Shown: positions 1 to 6,847 of the stretch, in pieces
Layout of the letters: every line of letters starts with the position of its first letter
Numbering within the stretch: the stretch's first letter is position 1
Translations under genes and position numbers: made by a program
The notes under the pieces: generated by a model
Seen by the model: the letters and a program-made list of their open reading frames with translations, nothing else
What the model was told of the DNA's origin: nothing
The model's database searches: none
Origin: Helicobacteraceae bacterium
GTDB lineage: Bacteria; Campylobacterota; Campylobacteria; Campylobacterales; SZUA-545
Length of the DNA: 7,589 nucleotides
Reading direction: 5' to 3'
NCBI GenBank assembly: GCA_011390075.1
Contig: JAABTA010000038.1
Span: forward strand, 1-7,589

Positions 1-2
1 CT

Positions 3-926
3 GCAGATATTTTAAAAGTAAGAGATATTGAGGAGTCTATGGCAGGTAGATACTCTAGTCACACCCTCTATACACTCTCAACAGCAGAAAAAAGAGGTTC
101 TCATACCAACTTTATAGATCTTTTATTTAGTAAAAAGTTTTTAGAAAATACAAATTACAAAAGTGACTATGAAGAGATGAAAGAAGAGATAGCTTGTGGA
201 GGTTTTCCAGAAAGCTATTCACTTCCAAATAAACAGAGAAAAAGATGGTTTAGCTCTTATCTGAATTCACGAATAATAAAAGATTTCCAAGAGCTTCACC
301 CAACAAAACGAGCAGATACAAAAGGAGATATTACAAAAATCCTCTCTCTGTTAGCTGGTAGAACTTCTCAGCTATTAAATTATGCCACTATTGCAAAAGC
401 AACAGGAATAACAGTTCCTACTGTAAAAGAGTATATCTTAACTCTTGAGTCAATGTTTTTACTCAAAATCACCAAACCATACTATAAGAATCTCTCAAAA
501 AGAGTTACAAAAACTCCAAAGTTGCATTTTACCGACTCTGGTTTAGCCTCGTATCTTTGTGGTGTTATTGCTGAAAATATAGAGAATAGCGATGATTTTG
601 GTAATCTTTTGGAAAATTATGTCTATACAGAAATTTTAAAACACTCTACTTGGGCTGAAACATCTACGGAAATAATGCATTTTAGAACAGATAAGAAAGA
701 GGAAGTGGATATTATCCTGGAGTCTGATAGTGGAAAACTTATTGCCATAGAGATAAAGAAGACTACGATTATTAAAGATGAAGATCTTAAAGGACTTGTT
801 AAATTTGCTCAGTATCAAAAAGGTGACTTTTTTTTAGGAGTTATCCTCTATGGAGGTGATAAACTCTTACCATTAAAAAGAGATGGATTTGAGTTTTGGG
901 CTGTGCCTATTGTGGCTATGTGGTAG
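3..926 (+). CDS. AAA-family ATPase with DUF4143 C-terminal domain (5' end missing)
   Basis: The reading frame is open from base 3, so the gene begins outside the window. The Met at 39 is internal: the upstream codons (ADILKVRDIEES) run directly into MAGRY..LYTLS, which matches the conserved AGR..LxPLS segment after the ATPase core of this family. The Walker A and B part is therefore lost. Numbered from Met39, residues 90-150 look like the winged-helix linker, and 158-175 hold the KTPKLHFTDSGLASYL signature of DUF4143. Residues 190-240 carry a PD-(D/E)xK-like set (Glu192, Asp224, Glu238-x-Lys240). The cellular role of this widespread family is not established; it is often accessory and patchily distributed. 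It converges on hoxW with 33 bp between stops and has no visible link to hydrogen metabolism. Family call is firm; function is unknown. Confidence 0.85.
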   Translation, partial: ADILKVRDIEESMAGRYSSHTLYTLSTAEKRGSHTNFIDLLFSKKFLENTNYKSDYEEMKEEIACGGFPESYSLPNKQRKRWFSSYLNSRIIKDFQELHPTKRADTKGDITKILSLLAGRTSQLLNYATIAKATGITVPTVKEYILTLESMFLLKITKPYYKNLSKRVTKTPKLHFTDSGLASYLCGVIAENIENSDDFGNLLENYVYTEILKHSTWAETSTEIMHFRTDKKEEVDIILESDSGKLIAIEIKKTTIIKDEDLKGLVKFAQYQKGDFFLGVILYGGDKLLPLKRDGFEFWAVPIVAMW

Positions 927-956
927 CATTTTCTCAATTCTACCAAGGCAACAATA
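908..956. terminator. Possible weak bidirectional terminator hairpin between convergent genes
   Basis: An imperfect hairpin has outer arms TATTGT (908-913) and ACAATA (951-956), an internal loop, and inner arms TGGTAG (921-926) and CTACCA (940-945). It overlaps the stop of the ATPase gene and fills the convergent gap. A second small stem, AAAGC (956-960) with GCTTT (969-973), is followed by two more T residues on the plus strand. Neither stem is GC-rich nor followed by a long T tract, so this is only a candidate for ending both transcripts. Confidence 0.25.
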
Positions 957-959
957 AAG

Positions 960-1376
960 CTAGATCACGCTTTTTATAATCTGATCCCCAACTATTTTTA
1001 TGCTATTTTTATAGGCTATCTCATCCTGTATTGTATCAAAGGCATCTGTGAGGATTGAATAGATCAGGTATTTTGGATAGGAGTTGTAGAGTTTGTTGAG
1101 CATTGAGATGAGCGTGTGTGGGCTTATGTGGTGGCTGTAGCCTTGGTGCTCTTGTTTGAGTGGGGTTGCAACGCTGTAGTGAGGTGAGCCTAGGGCAGAA
1201 TCAACAAAAATGATCTGTTTGTGGTGCTCTAGTTCGAGGGTAAGTTCAGGGGTGAGCTGAAAAGTTTTTACAAGCTTTGTATTTTTGAGATTTTTTTGTA
1301 GAAGGTAATCGATCACAGCAAGACCAAAGCCATCTTCTCCTCTTAGGTCGTTGCCGTAACCAATGACTATGTTCAA
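960..1376 (-). CDS. hoxW: [NiFe] hydrogenase maturation protease HoxW
   Basis: This 138-residue protein belongs to the HycI/HybD/HoxW endopeptidase family, which removes the C-terminal peptide of the hydrogenase large subunit once nickel is inserted. The N-terminal motif GYGNDLRGEDGFG (residues 6-18) carries metal-ligand candidate Asp15 (or Glu14). Asp59 in IIFVDSALG and His82/His83 before ISP are the other expected ligands. Length is usual for the family. The start is a TTG at 1376-1374 placed directly after the hoxH TAG; no ATG or GTG lies between that stop and the GYGN motif, and the N-terminal strand NIVI needs this start. It is the last gene of the hox cluster and its substrate is the preceding gene product. 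Translation probably depends on ribosomes finishing hoxH. Function is secure by motif and context. Confidence 0.92.
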   Translation of the reverse strand: MNIVIGYGNDLRGEDGFGLAVIDYLLQKNLKNTKLVKTFQLTPELTLELEHHKQIIFVDSALGSPHYSVATPLKQEHQGYSHHISPHTLISMLNKLYNSYPKYLIYSILTDAFDTIQDEIAYKNSIKIVGDQIIKSVI

Positions 1377-1379
1377 CTA
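1374..1379 (-). promoter_or_regulatory. Abutting stop/start junction TAG-TTG between hoxH and hoxW
   Basis: On the minus strand the hoxH stop TAG (1379-1377) is followed immediately, in the same frame, by the TTG start of hoxW (1376-1374). Only a weak GAG-type Shine-Dalgarno match (within GATAGAGTG) lies just upstream, inside hoxH. This suggests termination-reinitiation coupling. Occasional TAG read-through would make a HoxH-HoxW fusion. Confidence 0.7.
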
Positions 1380-2804
1380 CACTCTATCTATGAGTTTAAT
1401 TGTTTTACCGTTCATATCTTTAATCTCAACTTTGGTTGCTACTACACCAAGGGCATGAGTAGAGCAGCTAAGACAAGGGTCAAAGCATCTAATCACAGCT
1501 TCGACTCTATTGAGATCTCCGTCACTTGGGTTAGCACCATCTACAAATTCACAAGCAGCTTGTTTGATACCAGCGTTCATAGCAAGGTTATTATTCCCAG
1601 AAGCGATAATCATATTCACACCTGTAATAGACCCTGTTTTATCCACTTTGTAGTGATGAAAAAGCGTGCCACGAGGAGCTTCACTACATCCTACACCTTC
1701 TAGTCTATTGACACTAGCGTAAGATCTGACATTATCACTCATTGTCTCAGGCTCGTTCAGTAACTCTTCGATTCTCTCAATACAGTAGATAATCTCAATG
1801 AGTCTTGCGTAGTGGTAGTAGAATGTGTTGAGTACAGGCTTGCCATTGTTGATATTCATAAAATCTTCAAAAGCCTCATCAGCTAGTGGTGTGCCACAAG
1901 AGTCTGCTACATTGAGCCTTGCTAAGGGCCCAACTCTATACATGCCATTTTTATACCCTCTTGGCTTATAATATGGAGATTTTAGATAAGAAAAATCCTC
2001 TACATACTCCCCAATATATTGTTGATAGTGTTTAGGATCAACTCCGTCATCTAAGATTGTTCCATCCCAGTCCATAAATCTAAGCATTCCACCATAGTGC
2101 TCTAATTTGCCGTGTTTGTTTACAAGCCCCATAAACATCGATTTATAGTTACCAAAAAACTCTATCTCTCTTTTATATTTTGGGAGTTGGCTCACATACC
2201 ATTTTAGAGCACCTTTAACAATGTCCATCGCTTCTGGAATTTGCTCTAAAATATTACTTTTTTGCTCTTGGGAAATCTGATGGCTCACACCTCCTGGAAC
2301 AATCCACGATGGATGGATTCTTTTGCCACCGAGTTCTTCAATAATTTTTTGACCAAAAGCTCTGAGTTTAATACCATTTTTTGCCATTTCTGGATGTGTC
2401 TGCATCATTTTAAAGATATTTCTATCTCCTTTTGGTGCATCAAATCCATAGAGCATATCTGCTGCTGAGAGGTGGAAAAAATTAAGAGCGTGTGATTGGA
2501 GTATTTGCGCTAGGTTGATAATTCTTCTTAAGTTTCTCCCACCTTTAGGAGGTCGCACCGCTAGCAACTCATCACAAGCTTTAGATGAAGAGATTAAATG
2601 GCTCACAGGACAGATCCCACAAGTTCTAGCAGTAAGTCCTGGCATCTCTGTGTACTGTCTCCCTTCGCAAAACTTTTCAAATCCACGAAACTGTGTTACA
2701 TGAAGTTTTGCATCATCTACTTTTCCGCTATCATTAACATTAATGGTAATCTTCGCGTGTCCCTCAATTCTTGTGACGGGATCAATTACAATCTTTTCAC
2801 TCAT
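1377..2804 (-). CDS. hoxH: NAD-linked [NiFe] hydrogenase large (catalytic) subunit HoxH, group 3d
   Basis: This 475-residue protein binds the NiFe(CN)2CO centre where H2 is split or formed. The N-terminal PVTRIEGHAKI (10-19) is typical of large subunits. Proximal ligands are Cys62 and Cys65 in RTCGICPVSH, and distal ligands are Cys444 and Cys447 in DPCLSCSTH. After His450 there is a 25-residue tail beginning ALG, the expected substrate of HoxW, so the encoded form is a precursor. Group 3d rather than 3b/3c follows from the linked diaphorase genes hoxE, hoxF and hoxU. The start ATG overlaps the hoxY stop by 4 bp (ATGA), implying translational coupling and equal stoichiometry with HoxY. All catalytic cysteines are intact. 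A cytoplasmic location is expected because neither hydrogenase subunit has a Tat signal. Confidence 0.96.
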   Translation of the reverse strand: MSEKIVIDPVTRIEGHAKITINVNDSGKVDDAKLHVTQFRGFEKFCEGRQYTEMPGLTARTCGICPVSHLISSSKACDELLAVRPPKGGRNLRRIINLAQILQSHALNFFHLSAADMLYGFDAPKGDRNIFKMMQTHPEMAKNGIKLRAFGQKIIEELGGKRIHPSWIVPGGVSHQISQEQKSNILEQIPEAMDIVKGALKWYVSQLPKYKREIEFFGNYKSMFMGLVNKHGKLEHYGGMLRFMDWDGTILDDGVDPKHYQQYIGEYVEDFSYLKSPYYKPRGYKNGMYRVGPLARLNVADSCGTPLADEAFEDFMNINNGKPVLNTFYYHYARLIEIIYCIERIEELLNEPETMSDNVRSYASVNRLEGVGCSEAPRGTLFHHYKVDKTGSITGVNMIIASGNNNLAMNAGIKQAACEFVDGANPSDGDLNRVEAVIRCFDPCLSCSTHALGVVATKVEIKDMNGKTIKLIDRV

Positions 2805-3340
2805 TTTCCAAACCTTGTTAGCTCTTTTGTGTCAGGCTCTTTGCCTTCTAATATATCTGTAATTGCTTTGTATATTGCATCCGCAGGAGTAGGGCATCCT
2901 GGAACATAAAAGTCAATTGGAACAATCTCATGGAGAGGATGCACGGTATCTAGTAGCTTTGGTACTACCTCACTTGGCACTCTTCCTAGCTTATTTTCAT
3001 CAGCCAACTCAAAATACCCTCTTTGCAACACTGCTTCGCTTCCGCTTAAGTTTTTCATGGCACTGACATTGCCTGTAATCGCACAATCTCCCAAAGCCAT
3101 TATTTTTTTAGAGTTTTTACGGATCTTTTTGATCATCGTAATATCGTGGTCGGTACTTAACGCACCCTCTACAATAGTCAGATCTACATCCCCAGGAAAC
3201 TCTTTTGTATCTACATAGGGGCTATAGACTACATCAATTTTTTCAGCAATCTCTACTAGTCTCTCATCCATGTCCAAAAAGGACATATGACAGCCAGAAC
3301 ATCCATCTAGCCAAATGGTTGCAACTCGTACTTTACTCAT
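2801..3340 (-). CDS. hoxY: NAD-linked [NiFe] hydrogenase small subunit HoxY
   Basis: This 179-residue protein is the short, single-cluster small subunit that pairs with HoxH and carries electrons from the NiFe site to HoxU/HoxF. Four cysteines fit one proximal [4Fe-4S] cluster: Cys14 and Cys17 in LDGCSGCHMS, Cys86 in ALGDCAITG, and Cys149 in YVPGCPTPAD. The medial and distal cluster domain found in membrane-bound uptake hydrogenases is absent, as is a Tat signal, which fits a soluble group 3d enzyme. Its start overlaps the hoxU stop by 4 bp (ATGA) and its own stop overlaps the hoxH start likewise. Nothing looks damaged. Confidence 0.95.
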   Translation of the reverse strand: MSKVRVATIWLDGCSGCHMSFLDMDERLVEIAEKIDVVYSPYVDTKEFPGDVDLTIVEGALSTDHDITMIKKIRKNSKKIMALGDCAITGNVSAMKNLSGSEAVLQRGYFELADENKLGRVPSEVVPKLLDTVHPLHEIVPIDFYVPGCPTPADAIYKAITDILEGKEPDTKELTRFGK

Positions 3341-4065
3341 TTTCTATCCCTATTCTCTCTTGCTTCAAGGAGATCAATAATTAGACTCTTTTTCTTTACC
3401 ATCTCGGCAGAAGAGACACCTTTTTCTGTAAGAGTTCCAGTTGGACACACTTGCACACATTTTCCACAGCTTGTACAACTCTCGCTCAGAGCCCAAGGCT
3501 CGTCCATATCGTGGATAATTTTAGAGTTAATACCTCTGTCTATAATATCTAACGCATGCGCTCCTTCTACCTCGTTACAGACTCGGACGCATCGAGTGCA
3601 TACAATGCATCTATTTGGATCATAGACAAATCTCTCATGGCTAGCATCTACCTCAAATTTTGGGTAGATGTAGGGAACAGAGGAGTGTTTCATATCTAGT
3701 TCTACCGACATATCTTGAAGCTCGCAGTGACCATTAGAGACACACACAGAACAGACATGATTTCTCTCAGCAAAGATCATTGAGAGAATAAATTTTCTGT
3801 GTTTCTTAAGACTTTCAGTCTCAGTCTCTACTTCCATTCCCTCTTTTATTTTCCCAGTACACGCGGGAATAAGTTTATGGCTACCTTTAATCTCTACAAG
3901 ACACATTCTACAAGCACCAACACAACTTAAACCCTTCATATAACAAAGAGTTGGGATCTTTATTTCATGATCGTTGGCAACTTCTAAGATAGTTTGGTTA
4001 GATTTCCCTGTAACATCAGTTCCGTTAATTTTAAAGGTTTTAACCCTTGCTTTTTCTCTAATCAT
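3337..4065 (-). CDS. hoxU: Hydrogenase diaphorase iron-sulfur subunit HoxU (NuoG N-terminal-like)
   Basis: This 242-residue protein is the electron wire between HoxY and HoxF. A ferredoxin-type [2Fe-2S] domain uses Cys41, Cys52, Cys55 and Cys69 (C-x10-C-x2-C-x13-C). A His-Cys [4Fe-4S] site follows (His103, Cys105, Cys108, Cys114 in HVCSVCVSNGHC). Two ferredoxin-like [4Fe-4S] motifs come next: Cys153/156/159/163 in CIVCTRCVRVC and Cys197/200/203/207 in CTSCGKCVQVCP. The protein ends after these clusters, matching HoxU length and excluding a full NuoG, which continues into a molybdopterin-oxidoreductase-like domain. Its start lies inside the end of hoxF (8-bp overlap, ATGATTAG), and its stop overlaps hoxY by 4 bp. 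Confidence 0.94.
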   Translation of the reverse strand: MIREKARVKTFKINGTDVTGKSNQTILEVANDHEIKIPTLCYMKGLSCVGACRMCLVEIKGSHKLIPACTGKIKEGMEVETETESLKKHRKFILSMIFAERNHVCSVCVSNGHCELQDMSVELDMKHSSVPYIYPKFEVDASHERFVYDPNRCIVCTRCVRVCNEVEGAHALDIIDRGINSKIIHDMDEPWALSESCTSCGKCVQVCPTGTLTEKGVSSAEMVKKKSLIIDLLEARENRDRK

Positions 4066-5677
4066 TTTTAATCGCCTCTAAATATTCATCTTCAAAGTAT
4101 TTTAGTGTTGTAATAACAGGATTTGGCGCTGCTTGTCCTAACCCACATAGACTTGTCTCTTTCACAACCGTGCAAAGATCTTGTAATAGTATAAGATCTT
4201 CTTTTGTAGCAGTTTTTGCAACAAATTTATCTAGGATATTGGTAAGTTCAGTGGTTCCAACACGACATGGAACACATTTGCCACAAGACTCACTAGCACA
4301 AAATTCAACAAAAAAGCGTGCAACTTCTACAATAGATTGGCTGTCATCGGTAACAATCATACCCCCACTACCCATCATGGAACCAACAGATTTTAGTGAG
4401 TCGTAATCTACAGGAATATCCAATAGATGCTCTGGAATACAGCCACCACTTGGTCCACCTGTTTGTACTACTTTGAGCTTTTTGCCTTCAGGAACGCCAC
4501 CGCCTACTTTGTAGATAATATCTCTAAGGCTCATCCCCATAGGAACTTCCACCAAGCCTGTATTCTTCACATGGCCAGATAGGGCGAACACTTTTGTGCC
4601 AGGAGATTTTTCTGTACCAAATCCCGCATACCACGCTCCACCTTTTCTGATAATTGGTGCAATATTGGCAAAACTCTCTACATTGTTTAAAATAGTAGGC
4701 TCTCCCCAAAGACCATAATCACTTAGATGTGGTGGTTTTTGTCTAGGATTGCCTCGGTTGCCTTCAATAGAAGTGACAAGGGCAGTAGCTTCACCACACA
4801 CAAATGCACCCCCACCTAAACGAACTTCTAAATCAAAGGAGAAGTTGCTACCAGCAATATTTTGTCCTAAAATTCCTAGTCTTTTTGCTTGTTTGATGGC
4901 TTTGTTCAGTTTTTCTACAGCAATTGGGTACTCAGCTCTCACATAGACATAGCCTTTATTGGCCCCACAAGCAAAACCAGCCAGTGCCATGCCCTCTATG
5001 ACTCTATGGGGGTCTGCTTCCATGATAGCTCTATCCATAAAAGCCCCAGGGTCCCCCTCATCGCCATTACAAACAATATACTTTTGCTCGCTATCAACTT
5101 TAGCAACCGTCTCCCATTTGAGACCAACAGGATAGCCACCACCACCTCTTCCTCTTAGTCCGCTTTTTTTAACTTCTGCAATTACCTCTTCGGCGCTGAG
5201 TTCTATTATGGCGTTAAAAAGAGCAAAGTAGCCATCGTGAGCAATATAGTCTTCTATATCGTTTGGATCAATATAACCAGCATTCTCTAATACAATTTTT
5301 TCTTGGTTTAAGAAGAAAGGGTCATGAGGGTCTAAAAGTTTCTCTTTTAAAATAGTGCCACTTTCGTAAGCCTCAGCGACGCTTTTTATGTCACTCGTAC
5401 CTAAGTTACCATACATAGTTTCACTGTTTTTCTCTCTGTCTATATGCGAGACCAATACACCAGCAGAACAAAGACCATTGCATCCAACACCTTTGACTTT
5501 GCATTTATCTTTTAGACCTCGGCATGAGATCTCCTCTTTTAAATCTTTTTCGATTTGGTCAGCACCCAAAGAGAGACAACTACTCCCAATACAGACTCTA
5601 AGCTCCTCTTTTGTCTCTGAGTCTTTCTCTCTTTTAGCTTCTGCTATCTCTTCTAGCTCTTCTAGGGTATGGATCAT
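4058..5677 (-). CDS. hoxF: Hydrogenase diaphorase FMN/NAD-binding subunit HoxF (NuoF-like)
   Basis: This 539-residue protein carries the NAD(H) and FMN site of the bidirectional hydrogenase. Residues 27-75 form a thioredoxin-like [2Fe-2S] segment (Cys29, Cys34, Cys66, Cys70). The NuoF-type core follows, with a glycine-rich GRGGGGYPVGLKW nucleotide-binding motif (176-188), CNGDEGDPGAFMDR (203-216) and the GGGAFVCGEATAL..EGNRG motif (288-309). The C-terminal [4Fe-4S] site is SCGKCVPC (Cys465, 468, 471) plus Cys511 in SLCGLGQ. The N-terminal 2Fe-2S extension is usual for HoxF and for other NADH-linked hydrogenase diaphorases. The start overlaps the hoxE stop by 4 bp (ATGA). Adjacent hoxY and hoxH distinguish it from a complex I NuoF or formate dehydrogenase diaphorase. 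All cofactor motifs are intact. Confidence 0.95.
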   Translation of the reverse strand: MIHTLEELEEIAEAKREKDSETKEELRVCIGSSCLSLGADQIEKDLKEEISCRGLKDKCKVKGVGCNGLCSAGVLVSHIDREKNSETMYGNLGTSDIKSVAEAYESGTILKEKLLDPHDPFFLNQEKIVLENAGYIDPNDIEDYIAHDGYFALFNAIIELSAEEVIAEVKKSGLRGRGGGGYPVGLKWETVAKVDSEQKYIVCNGDEGDPGAFMDRAIMEADPHRVIEGMALAGFACGANKGYVYVRAEYPIAVEKLNKAIKQAKRLGILGQNIAGSNFSFDLEVRLGGGAFVCGEATALVTSIEGNRGNPRQKPPHLSDYGLWGEPTILNNVESFANIAPIIRKGGAWYAGFGTEKSPGTKVFALSGHVKNTGLVEVPMGMSLRDIIYKVGGGVPEGKKLKVVQTGGPSGGCIPEHLLDIPVDYDSLKSVGSMMGSGGMIVTDDSQSIVEVARFFVEFCASESCGKCVPCRVGTTELTNILDKFVAKTATKEDLILLQDLCTVVKETSLCGLGQAAPNPVITTLKYFEDEYLEAIKND

Positions 5678-6147
5678 CTTATCATCTCCTCTACAATCTC
5701 TACACTCTGTTCAATCCCTAAATTACCAATAGGTTTATCATCAAAAATCGCAATGGGTGCTAAAGAGCATGAGCCCACACATCGAGCGCTTATCAGCGAA
5801 AGGAGATCATCTGCTGTCGTCCCTCCTGCCTTTACATTAAACCGCTCCTCTAGCTTTGCCAAAATCTTATTGGCTCCTTTAATGTAGCACGCAGTCCCCA
5901 TACAGACAACTGTGTTGTGTTTTCCTTTGGGTTTGAGTCTAAAAAAGTGATAGAAGGTAGCCACACCATACACCTTGGAAAAAGGGAGCTTGAGTCTTCT
6001 CGCAATAAACTTGAGGGTCTCTTTCTCGAGATACCCAAAACTCTCTTGGGCTGTATGCAGTGTCTCTATTAATGCACTTCTTTCATAACCGAGCTTTTTC
6101 ATGGTCCGTTCAACCATCTTGTACCTATTATCTACCTGAGCTGGCAT
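5674..6147 (-). CDS. hoxE: Bidirectional hydrogenase [2Fe-2S] subunit HoxE (NuoE-like)
   Basis: This 157-residue protein has the NuoE/HoxE layout: a helical N-terminal region (about 1-70, with the typical GVATFYHFF segment near 61-69) and a thioredoxin-like [2Fe-2S] domain with Cys82 and Cys87 (VCMGTAC) and Cys123 and Cys127 (RCVGSC). HoxE joins HoxF and HoxU in the diaphorase module and may mediate contact with other electron carriers. It is the first gene of the hox cluster. The ATG at 6147 has a good AAGGAG ribosome site at 6157-6152, and the stop is shared with the hoxF start (ATGA). Presence of a separate hoxE makes this the five-subunit HoxEFUYH type rather than the four-subunit HoxFUYH type. 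Confidence 0.93.
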   Translation of the reverse strand: MPAQVDNRYKMVERTMKKLGYERSALIETLHTAQESFGYLEKETLKFIARRLKLPFSKVYGVATFYHFFRLKPKGKHNTVVCMGTACYIKGANKILAKLEERFNVKAGGTTADDLLSLISARCVGSCSLAPIAIFDDKPIGNLGIEQSVEIVEEMIR

Positions 6148-6158
6148 AACTCTCCTTC

Positions 6159-6172
6159 TTGAAAGTTTTCAA
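6159..6172. promoter_or_regulatory. FNR-like dyad TTGAA-N4-TTCAA at the hoxE start region
   Basis: TTGAAAGTTTTCAA is an inverted repeat with 6-bp arms and a 2-bp centre. In Crp/Fnr spacing it reads TTGAA-N4-TTCAA, differing from the classical FNR box (TTGAT-N4-ATCAA) at one symmetric base in each half. It lies next to the hoxE ribosome site and over the predicted transcription start, which would favour repression when bound. A third half-site (TTGAA, 6187-6191) makes a second inverted pair, TTCAAA-N12-TTTGAA, around the -10 box. Confidence 0.35.
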
Positions 6173-6174
6173 AG

Positions 6175-6180
6175 ATTATA
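6175..6180 (-). promoter_or_regulatory. Candidate -10 box of the hoxE promoter (TATAAT)
   Basis: The minus strand reads TATAAT exactly at 6180-6175, which would put transcription start near 6168 and give a leader of about 20 nt before hoxE. No good -35 is seen: the hexamer 17 bp upstream is AATAGA. Weak or absent -35 boxes are common in Campylobacterota housekeeping promoters, so this does not argue against the call. It suggests hox can be transcribed separately from the upstream crp-type gene, although read-through cannot be excluded. Confidence 0.5.
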
Positions 6181-6236
6181 CTACTTTTGAATACATATCT
6201 ATTACAATACCTAAATGGAGTTAAAATGAAATTAAA

Positions 6237-6845
6237 TTAGTGAATAATTTTGATACTTCCTCTTAGTTGAAGGATGAGTCCTTGCTTTTCTAAGCTTTTA
6301 AGTATTCTGCTGATGACGACTCTTGTAGAGCCTAGGGTTTGGGCTAATTCTTCGTGGGTTATTTTGATCTCTTGAGATTTTTGAGAGCTAAGCCACTCTT
6401 TTACTCTTAGGTCCAAGCGTTTAAATTTAATATCTTCAATAAGTTGGGCGAGGGAGACGAGTCTTACTGAAAAAAGATTGAAAATATAGTTTTGATAAGA
6501 GGATGATTGCAACATAAGATCTCTTACAATGTCTTTATTGATTAAAAACCCTTGCAGATCTTCGTGGCAAACTGCTGTGGCTACAGCTGGAGTTTGGGAA
6601 ATGACACTGGATGTGTTAATCACACACTGTTCTCCCTTTGAGATCTTGTAAAGGGTGATCTCATCAACTCCTTCTCCCTGAAGATAGAGTCTGACACTCC
6701 CTTTTTCTAAAAAAAGAATGTCATTACAGATCTCTCCTTGAAAAAAGAGGAAATTTCCCTTTTTTAAAGAGATCTCTGTACTATTTTTTTTAAAAGTATC
6801 AAGAGCAAATGGCTCAAGGTCTTGTAAAAAATTGTAGCTAATCAC
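6237..6845 (-). CDS. Crp/Fnr-superfamily transcriptional regulator
   Basis: This 202-residue protein has an N-terminal cyclic-nucleotide-binding-type beta-barrel (about 10-115), a dimerisation helix (about 118-140) and a C-terminal winged helix (about 162-202). The helix-turn-helix is in THEELAQTLGSTRVVISRILKSLEKQG. The N-terminal cysteine cluster of oxygen-sensing FNR is missing. Cysteines are only at 40, 74 and 93, and a CRP-like cAMP pocket is not evident, so the signal is unknown. The start is GTG at 6845, 2 bp after the DUF2892 stop. The AGGAG there runs into the GTG, so the start rests on coupling or may lie slightly elsewhere. It sits between a group 4 hydrogenase end and hoxE, so either could be a target. 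Family is secure; ligand and regulon are not. Confidence 0.88.
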   Translation of the reverse strand: MISYNFLQDLEPFALDTFKKNSTEISLKKGNFLFFQGEICNDILFLEKGSVRLYLQGEGVDEITLYKISKGEQCVINTSSVISQTPAVATAVCHEDLQGFLINKDIVRDLMLQSSSYQNYIFNLFSVRLVSLAQLIEDIKFKRLDLRVKEWLSSQKSQEIKITHEELAQTLGSTRVVISRILKSLEKQGLILQLRGSIKIIH

Positions 6846-6847
6846 TC

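Noticed and set aside
1..6. PstI site (CTGCAG) exactly at the left edge
   Set aside because: It could mark a cloned-fragment end, but the right edge is not a matching site and the observation says nothing about biology.
960..1376. Possible foreign origin of hoxW because its sequence looks richer in C-ending codons than hoxH
   Set aside because: The difference is slight by eye, the gene is short, and its place and frame are tightly integrated with hoxH; a codon-usage calculation would be needed.
2598..2909. Plus-strand open frame of 103 codons opposite hoxH/hoxY
   Set aside because: It spans the hoxY-hoxH junction in antisense and has no recognisable domain; both genes on the other strand carry intact catalytic motifs.
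5388..5732. Plus-strand open frame of 114 codons opposite hoxF/hoxE
   Set aside because: It lies antisense to well-conserved hoxF and hoxE coding sequence, shows no family motif, is low-complexity in Ser and Leu, and is best explained as a shadow frame.
4058..6147. Complex I NuoE/NuoF/NuoG fragment or formate dehydrogenase diaphorase
   Set aside because: The NuoE/NuoF/NuoG-like proteins are followed directly, with overlapping codons, by hydrogenase small and large subunits and a maturation protease. The NuoG-like protein is truncated in the way HoxU is, and there is no molybdopterin-binding formate dehydrogenase subunit.
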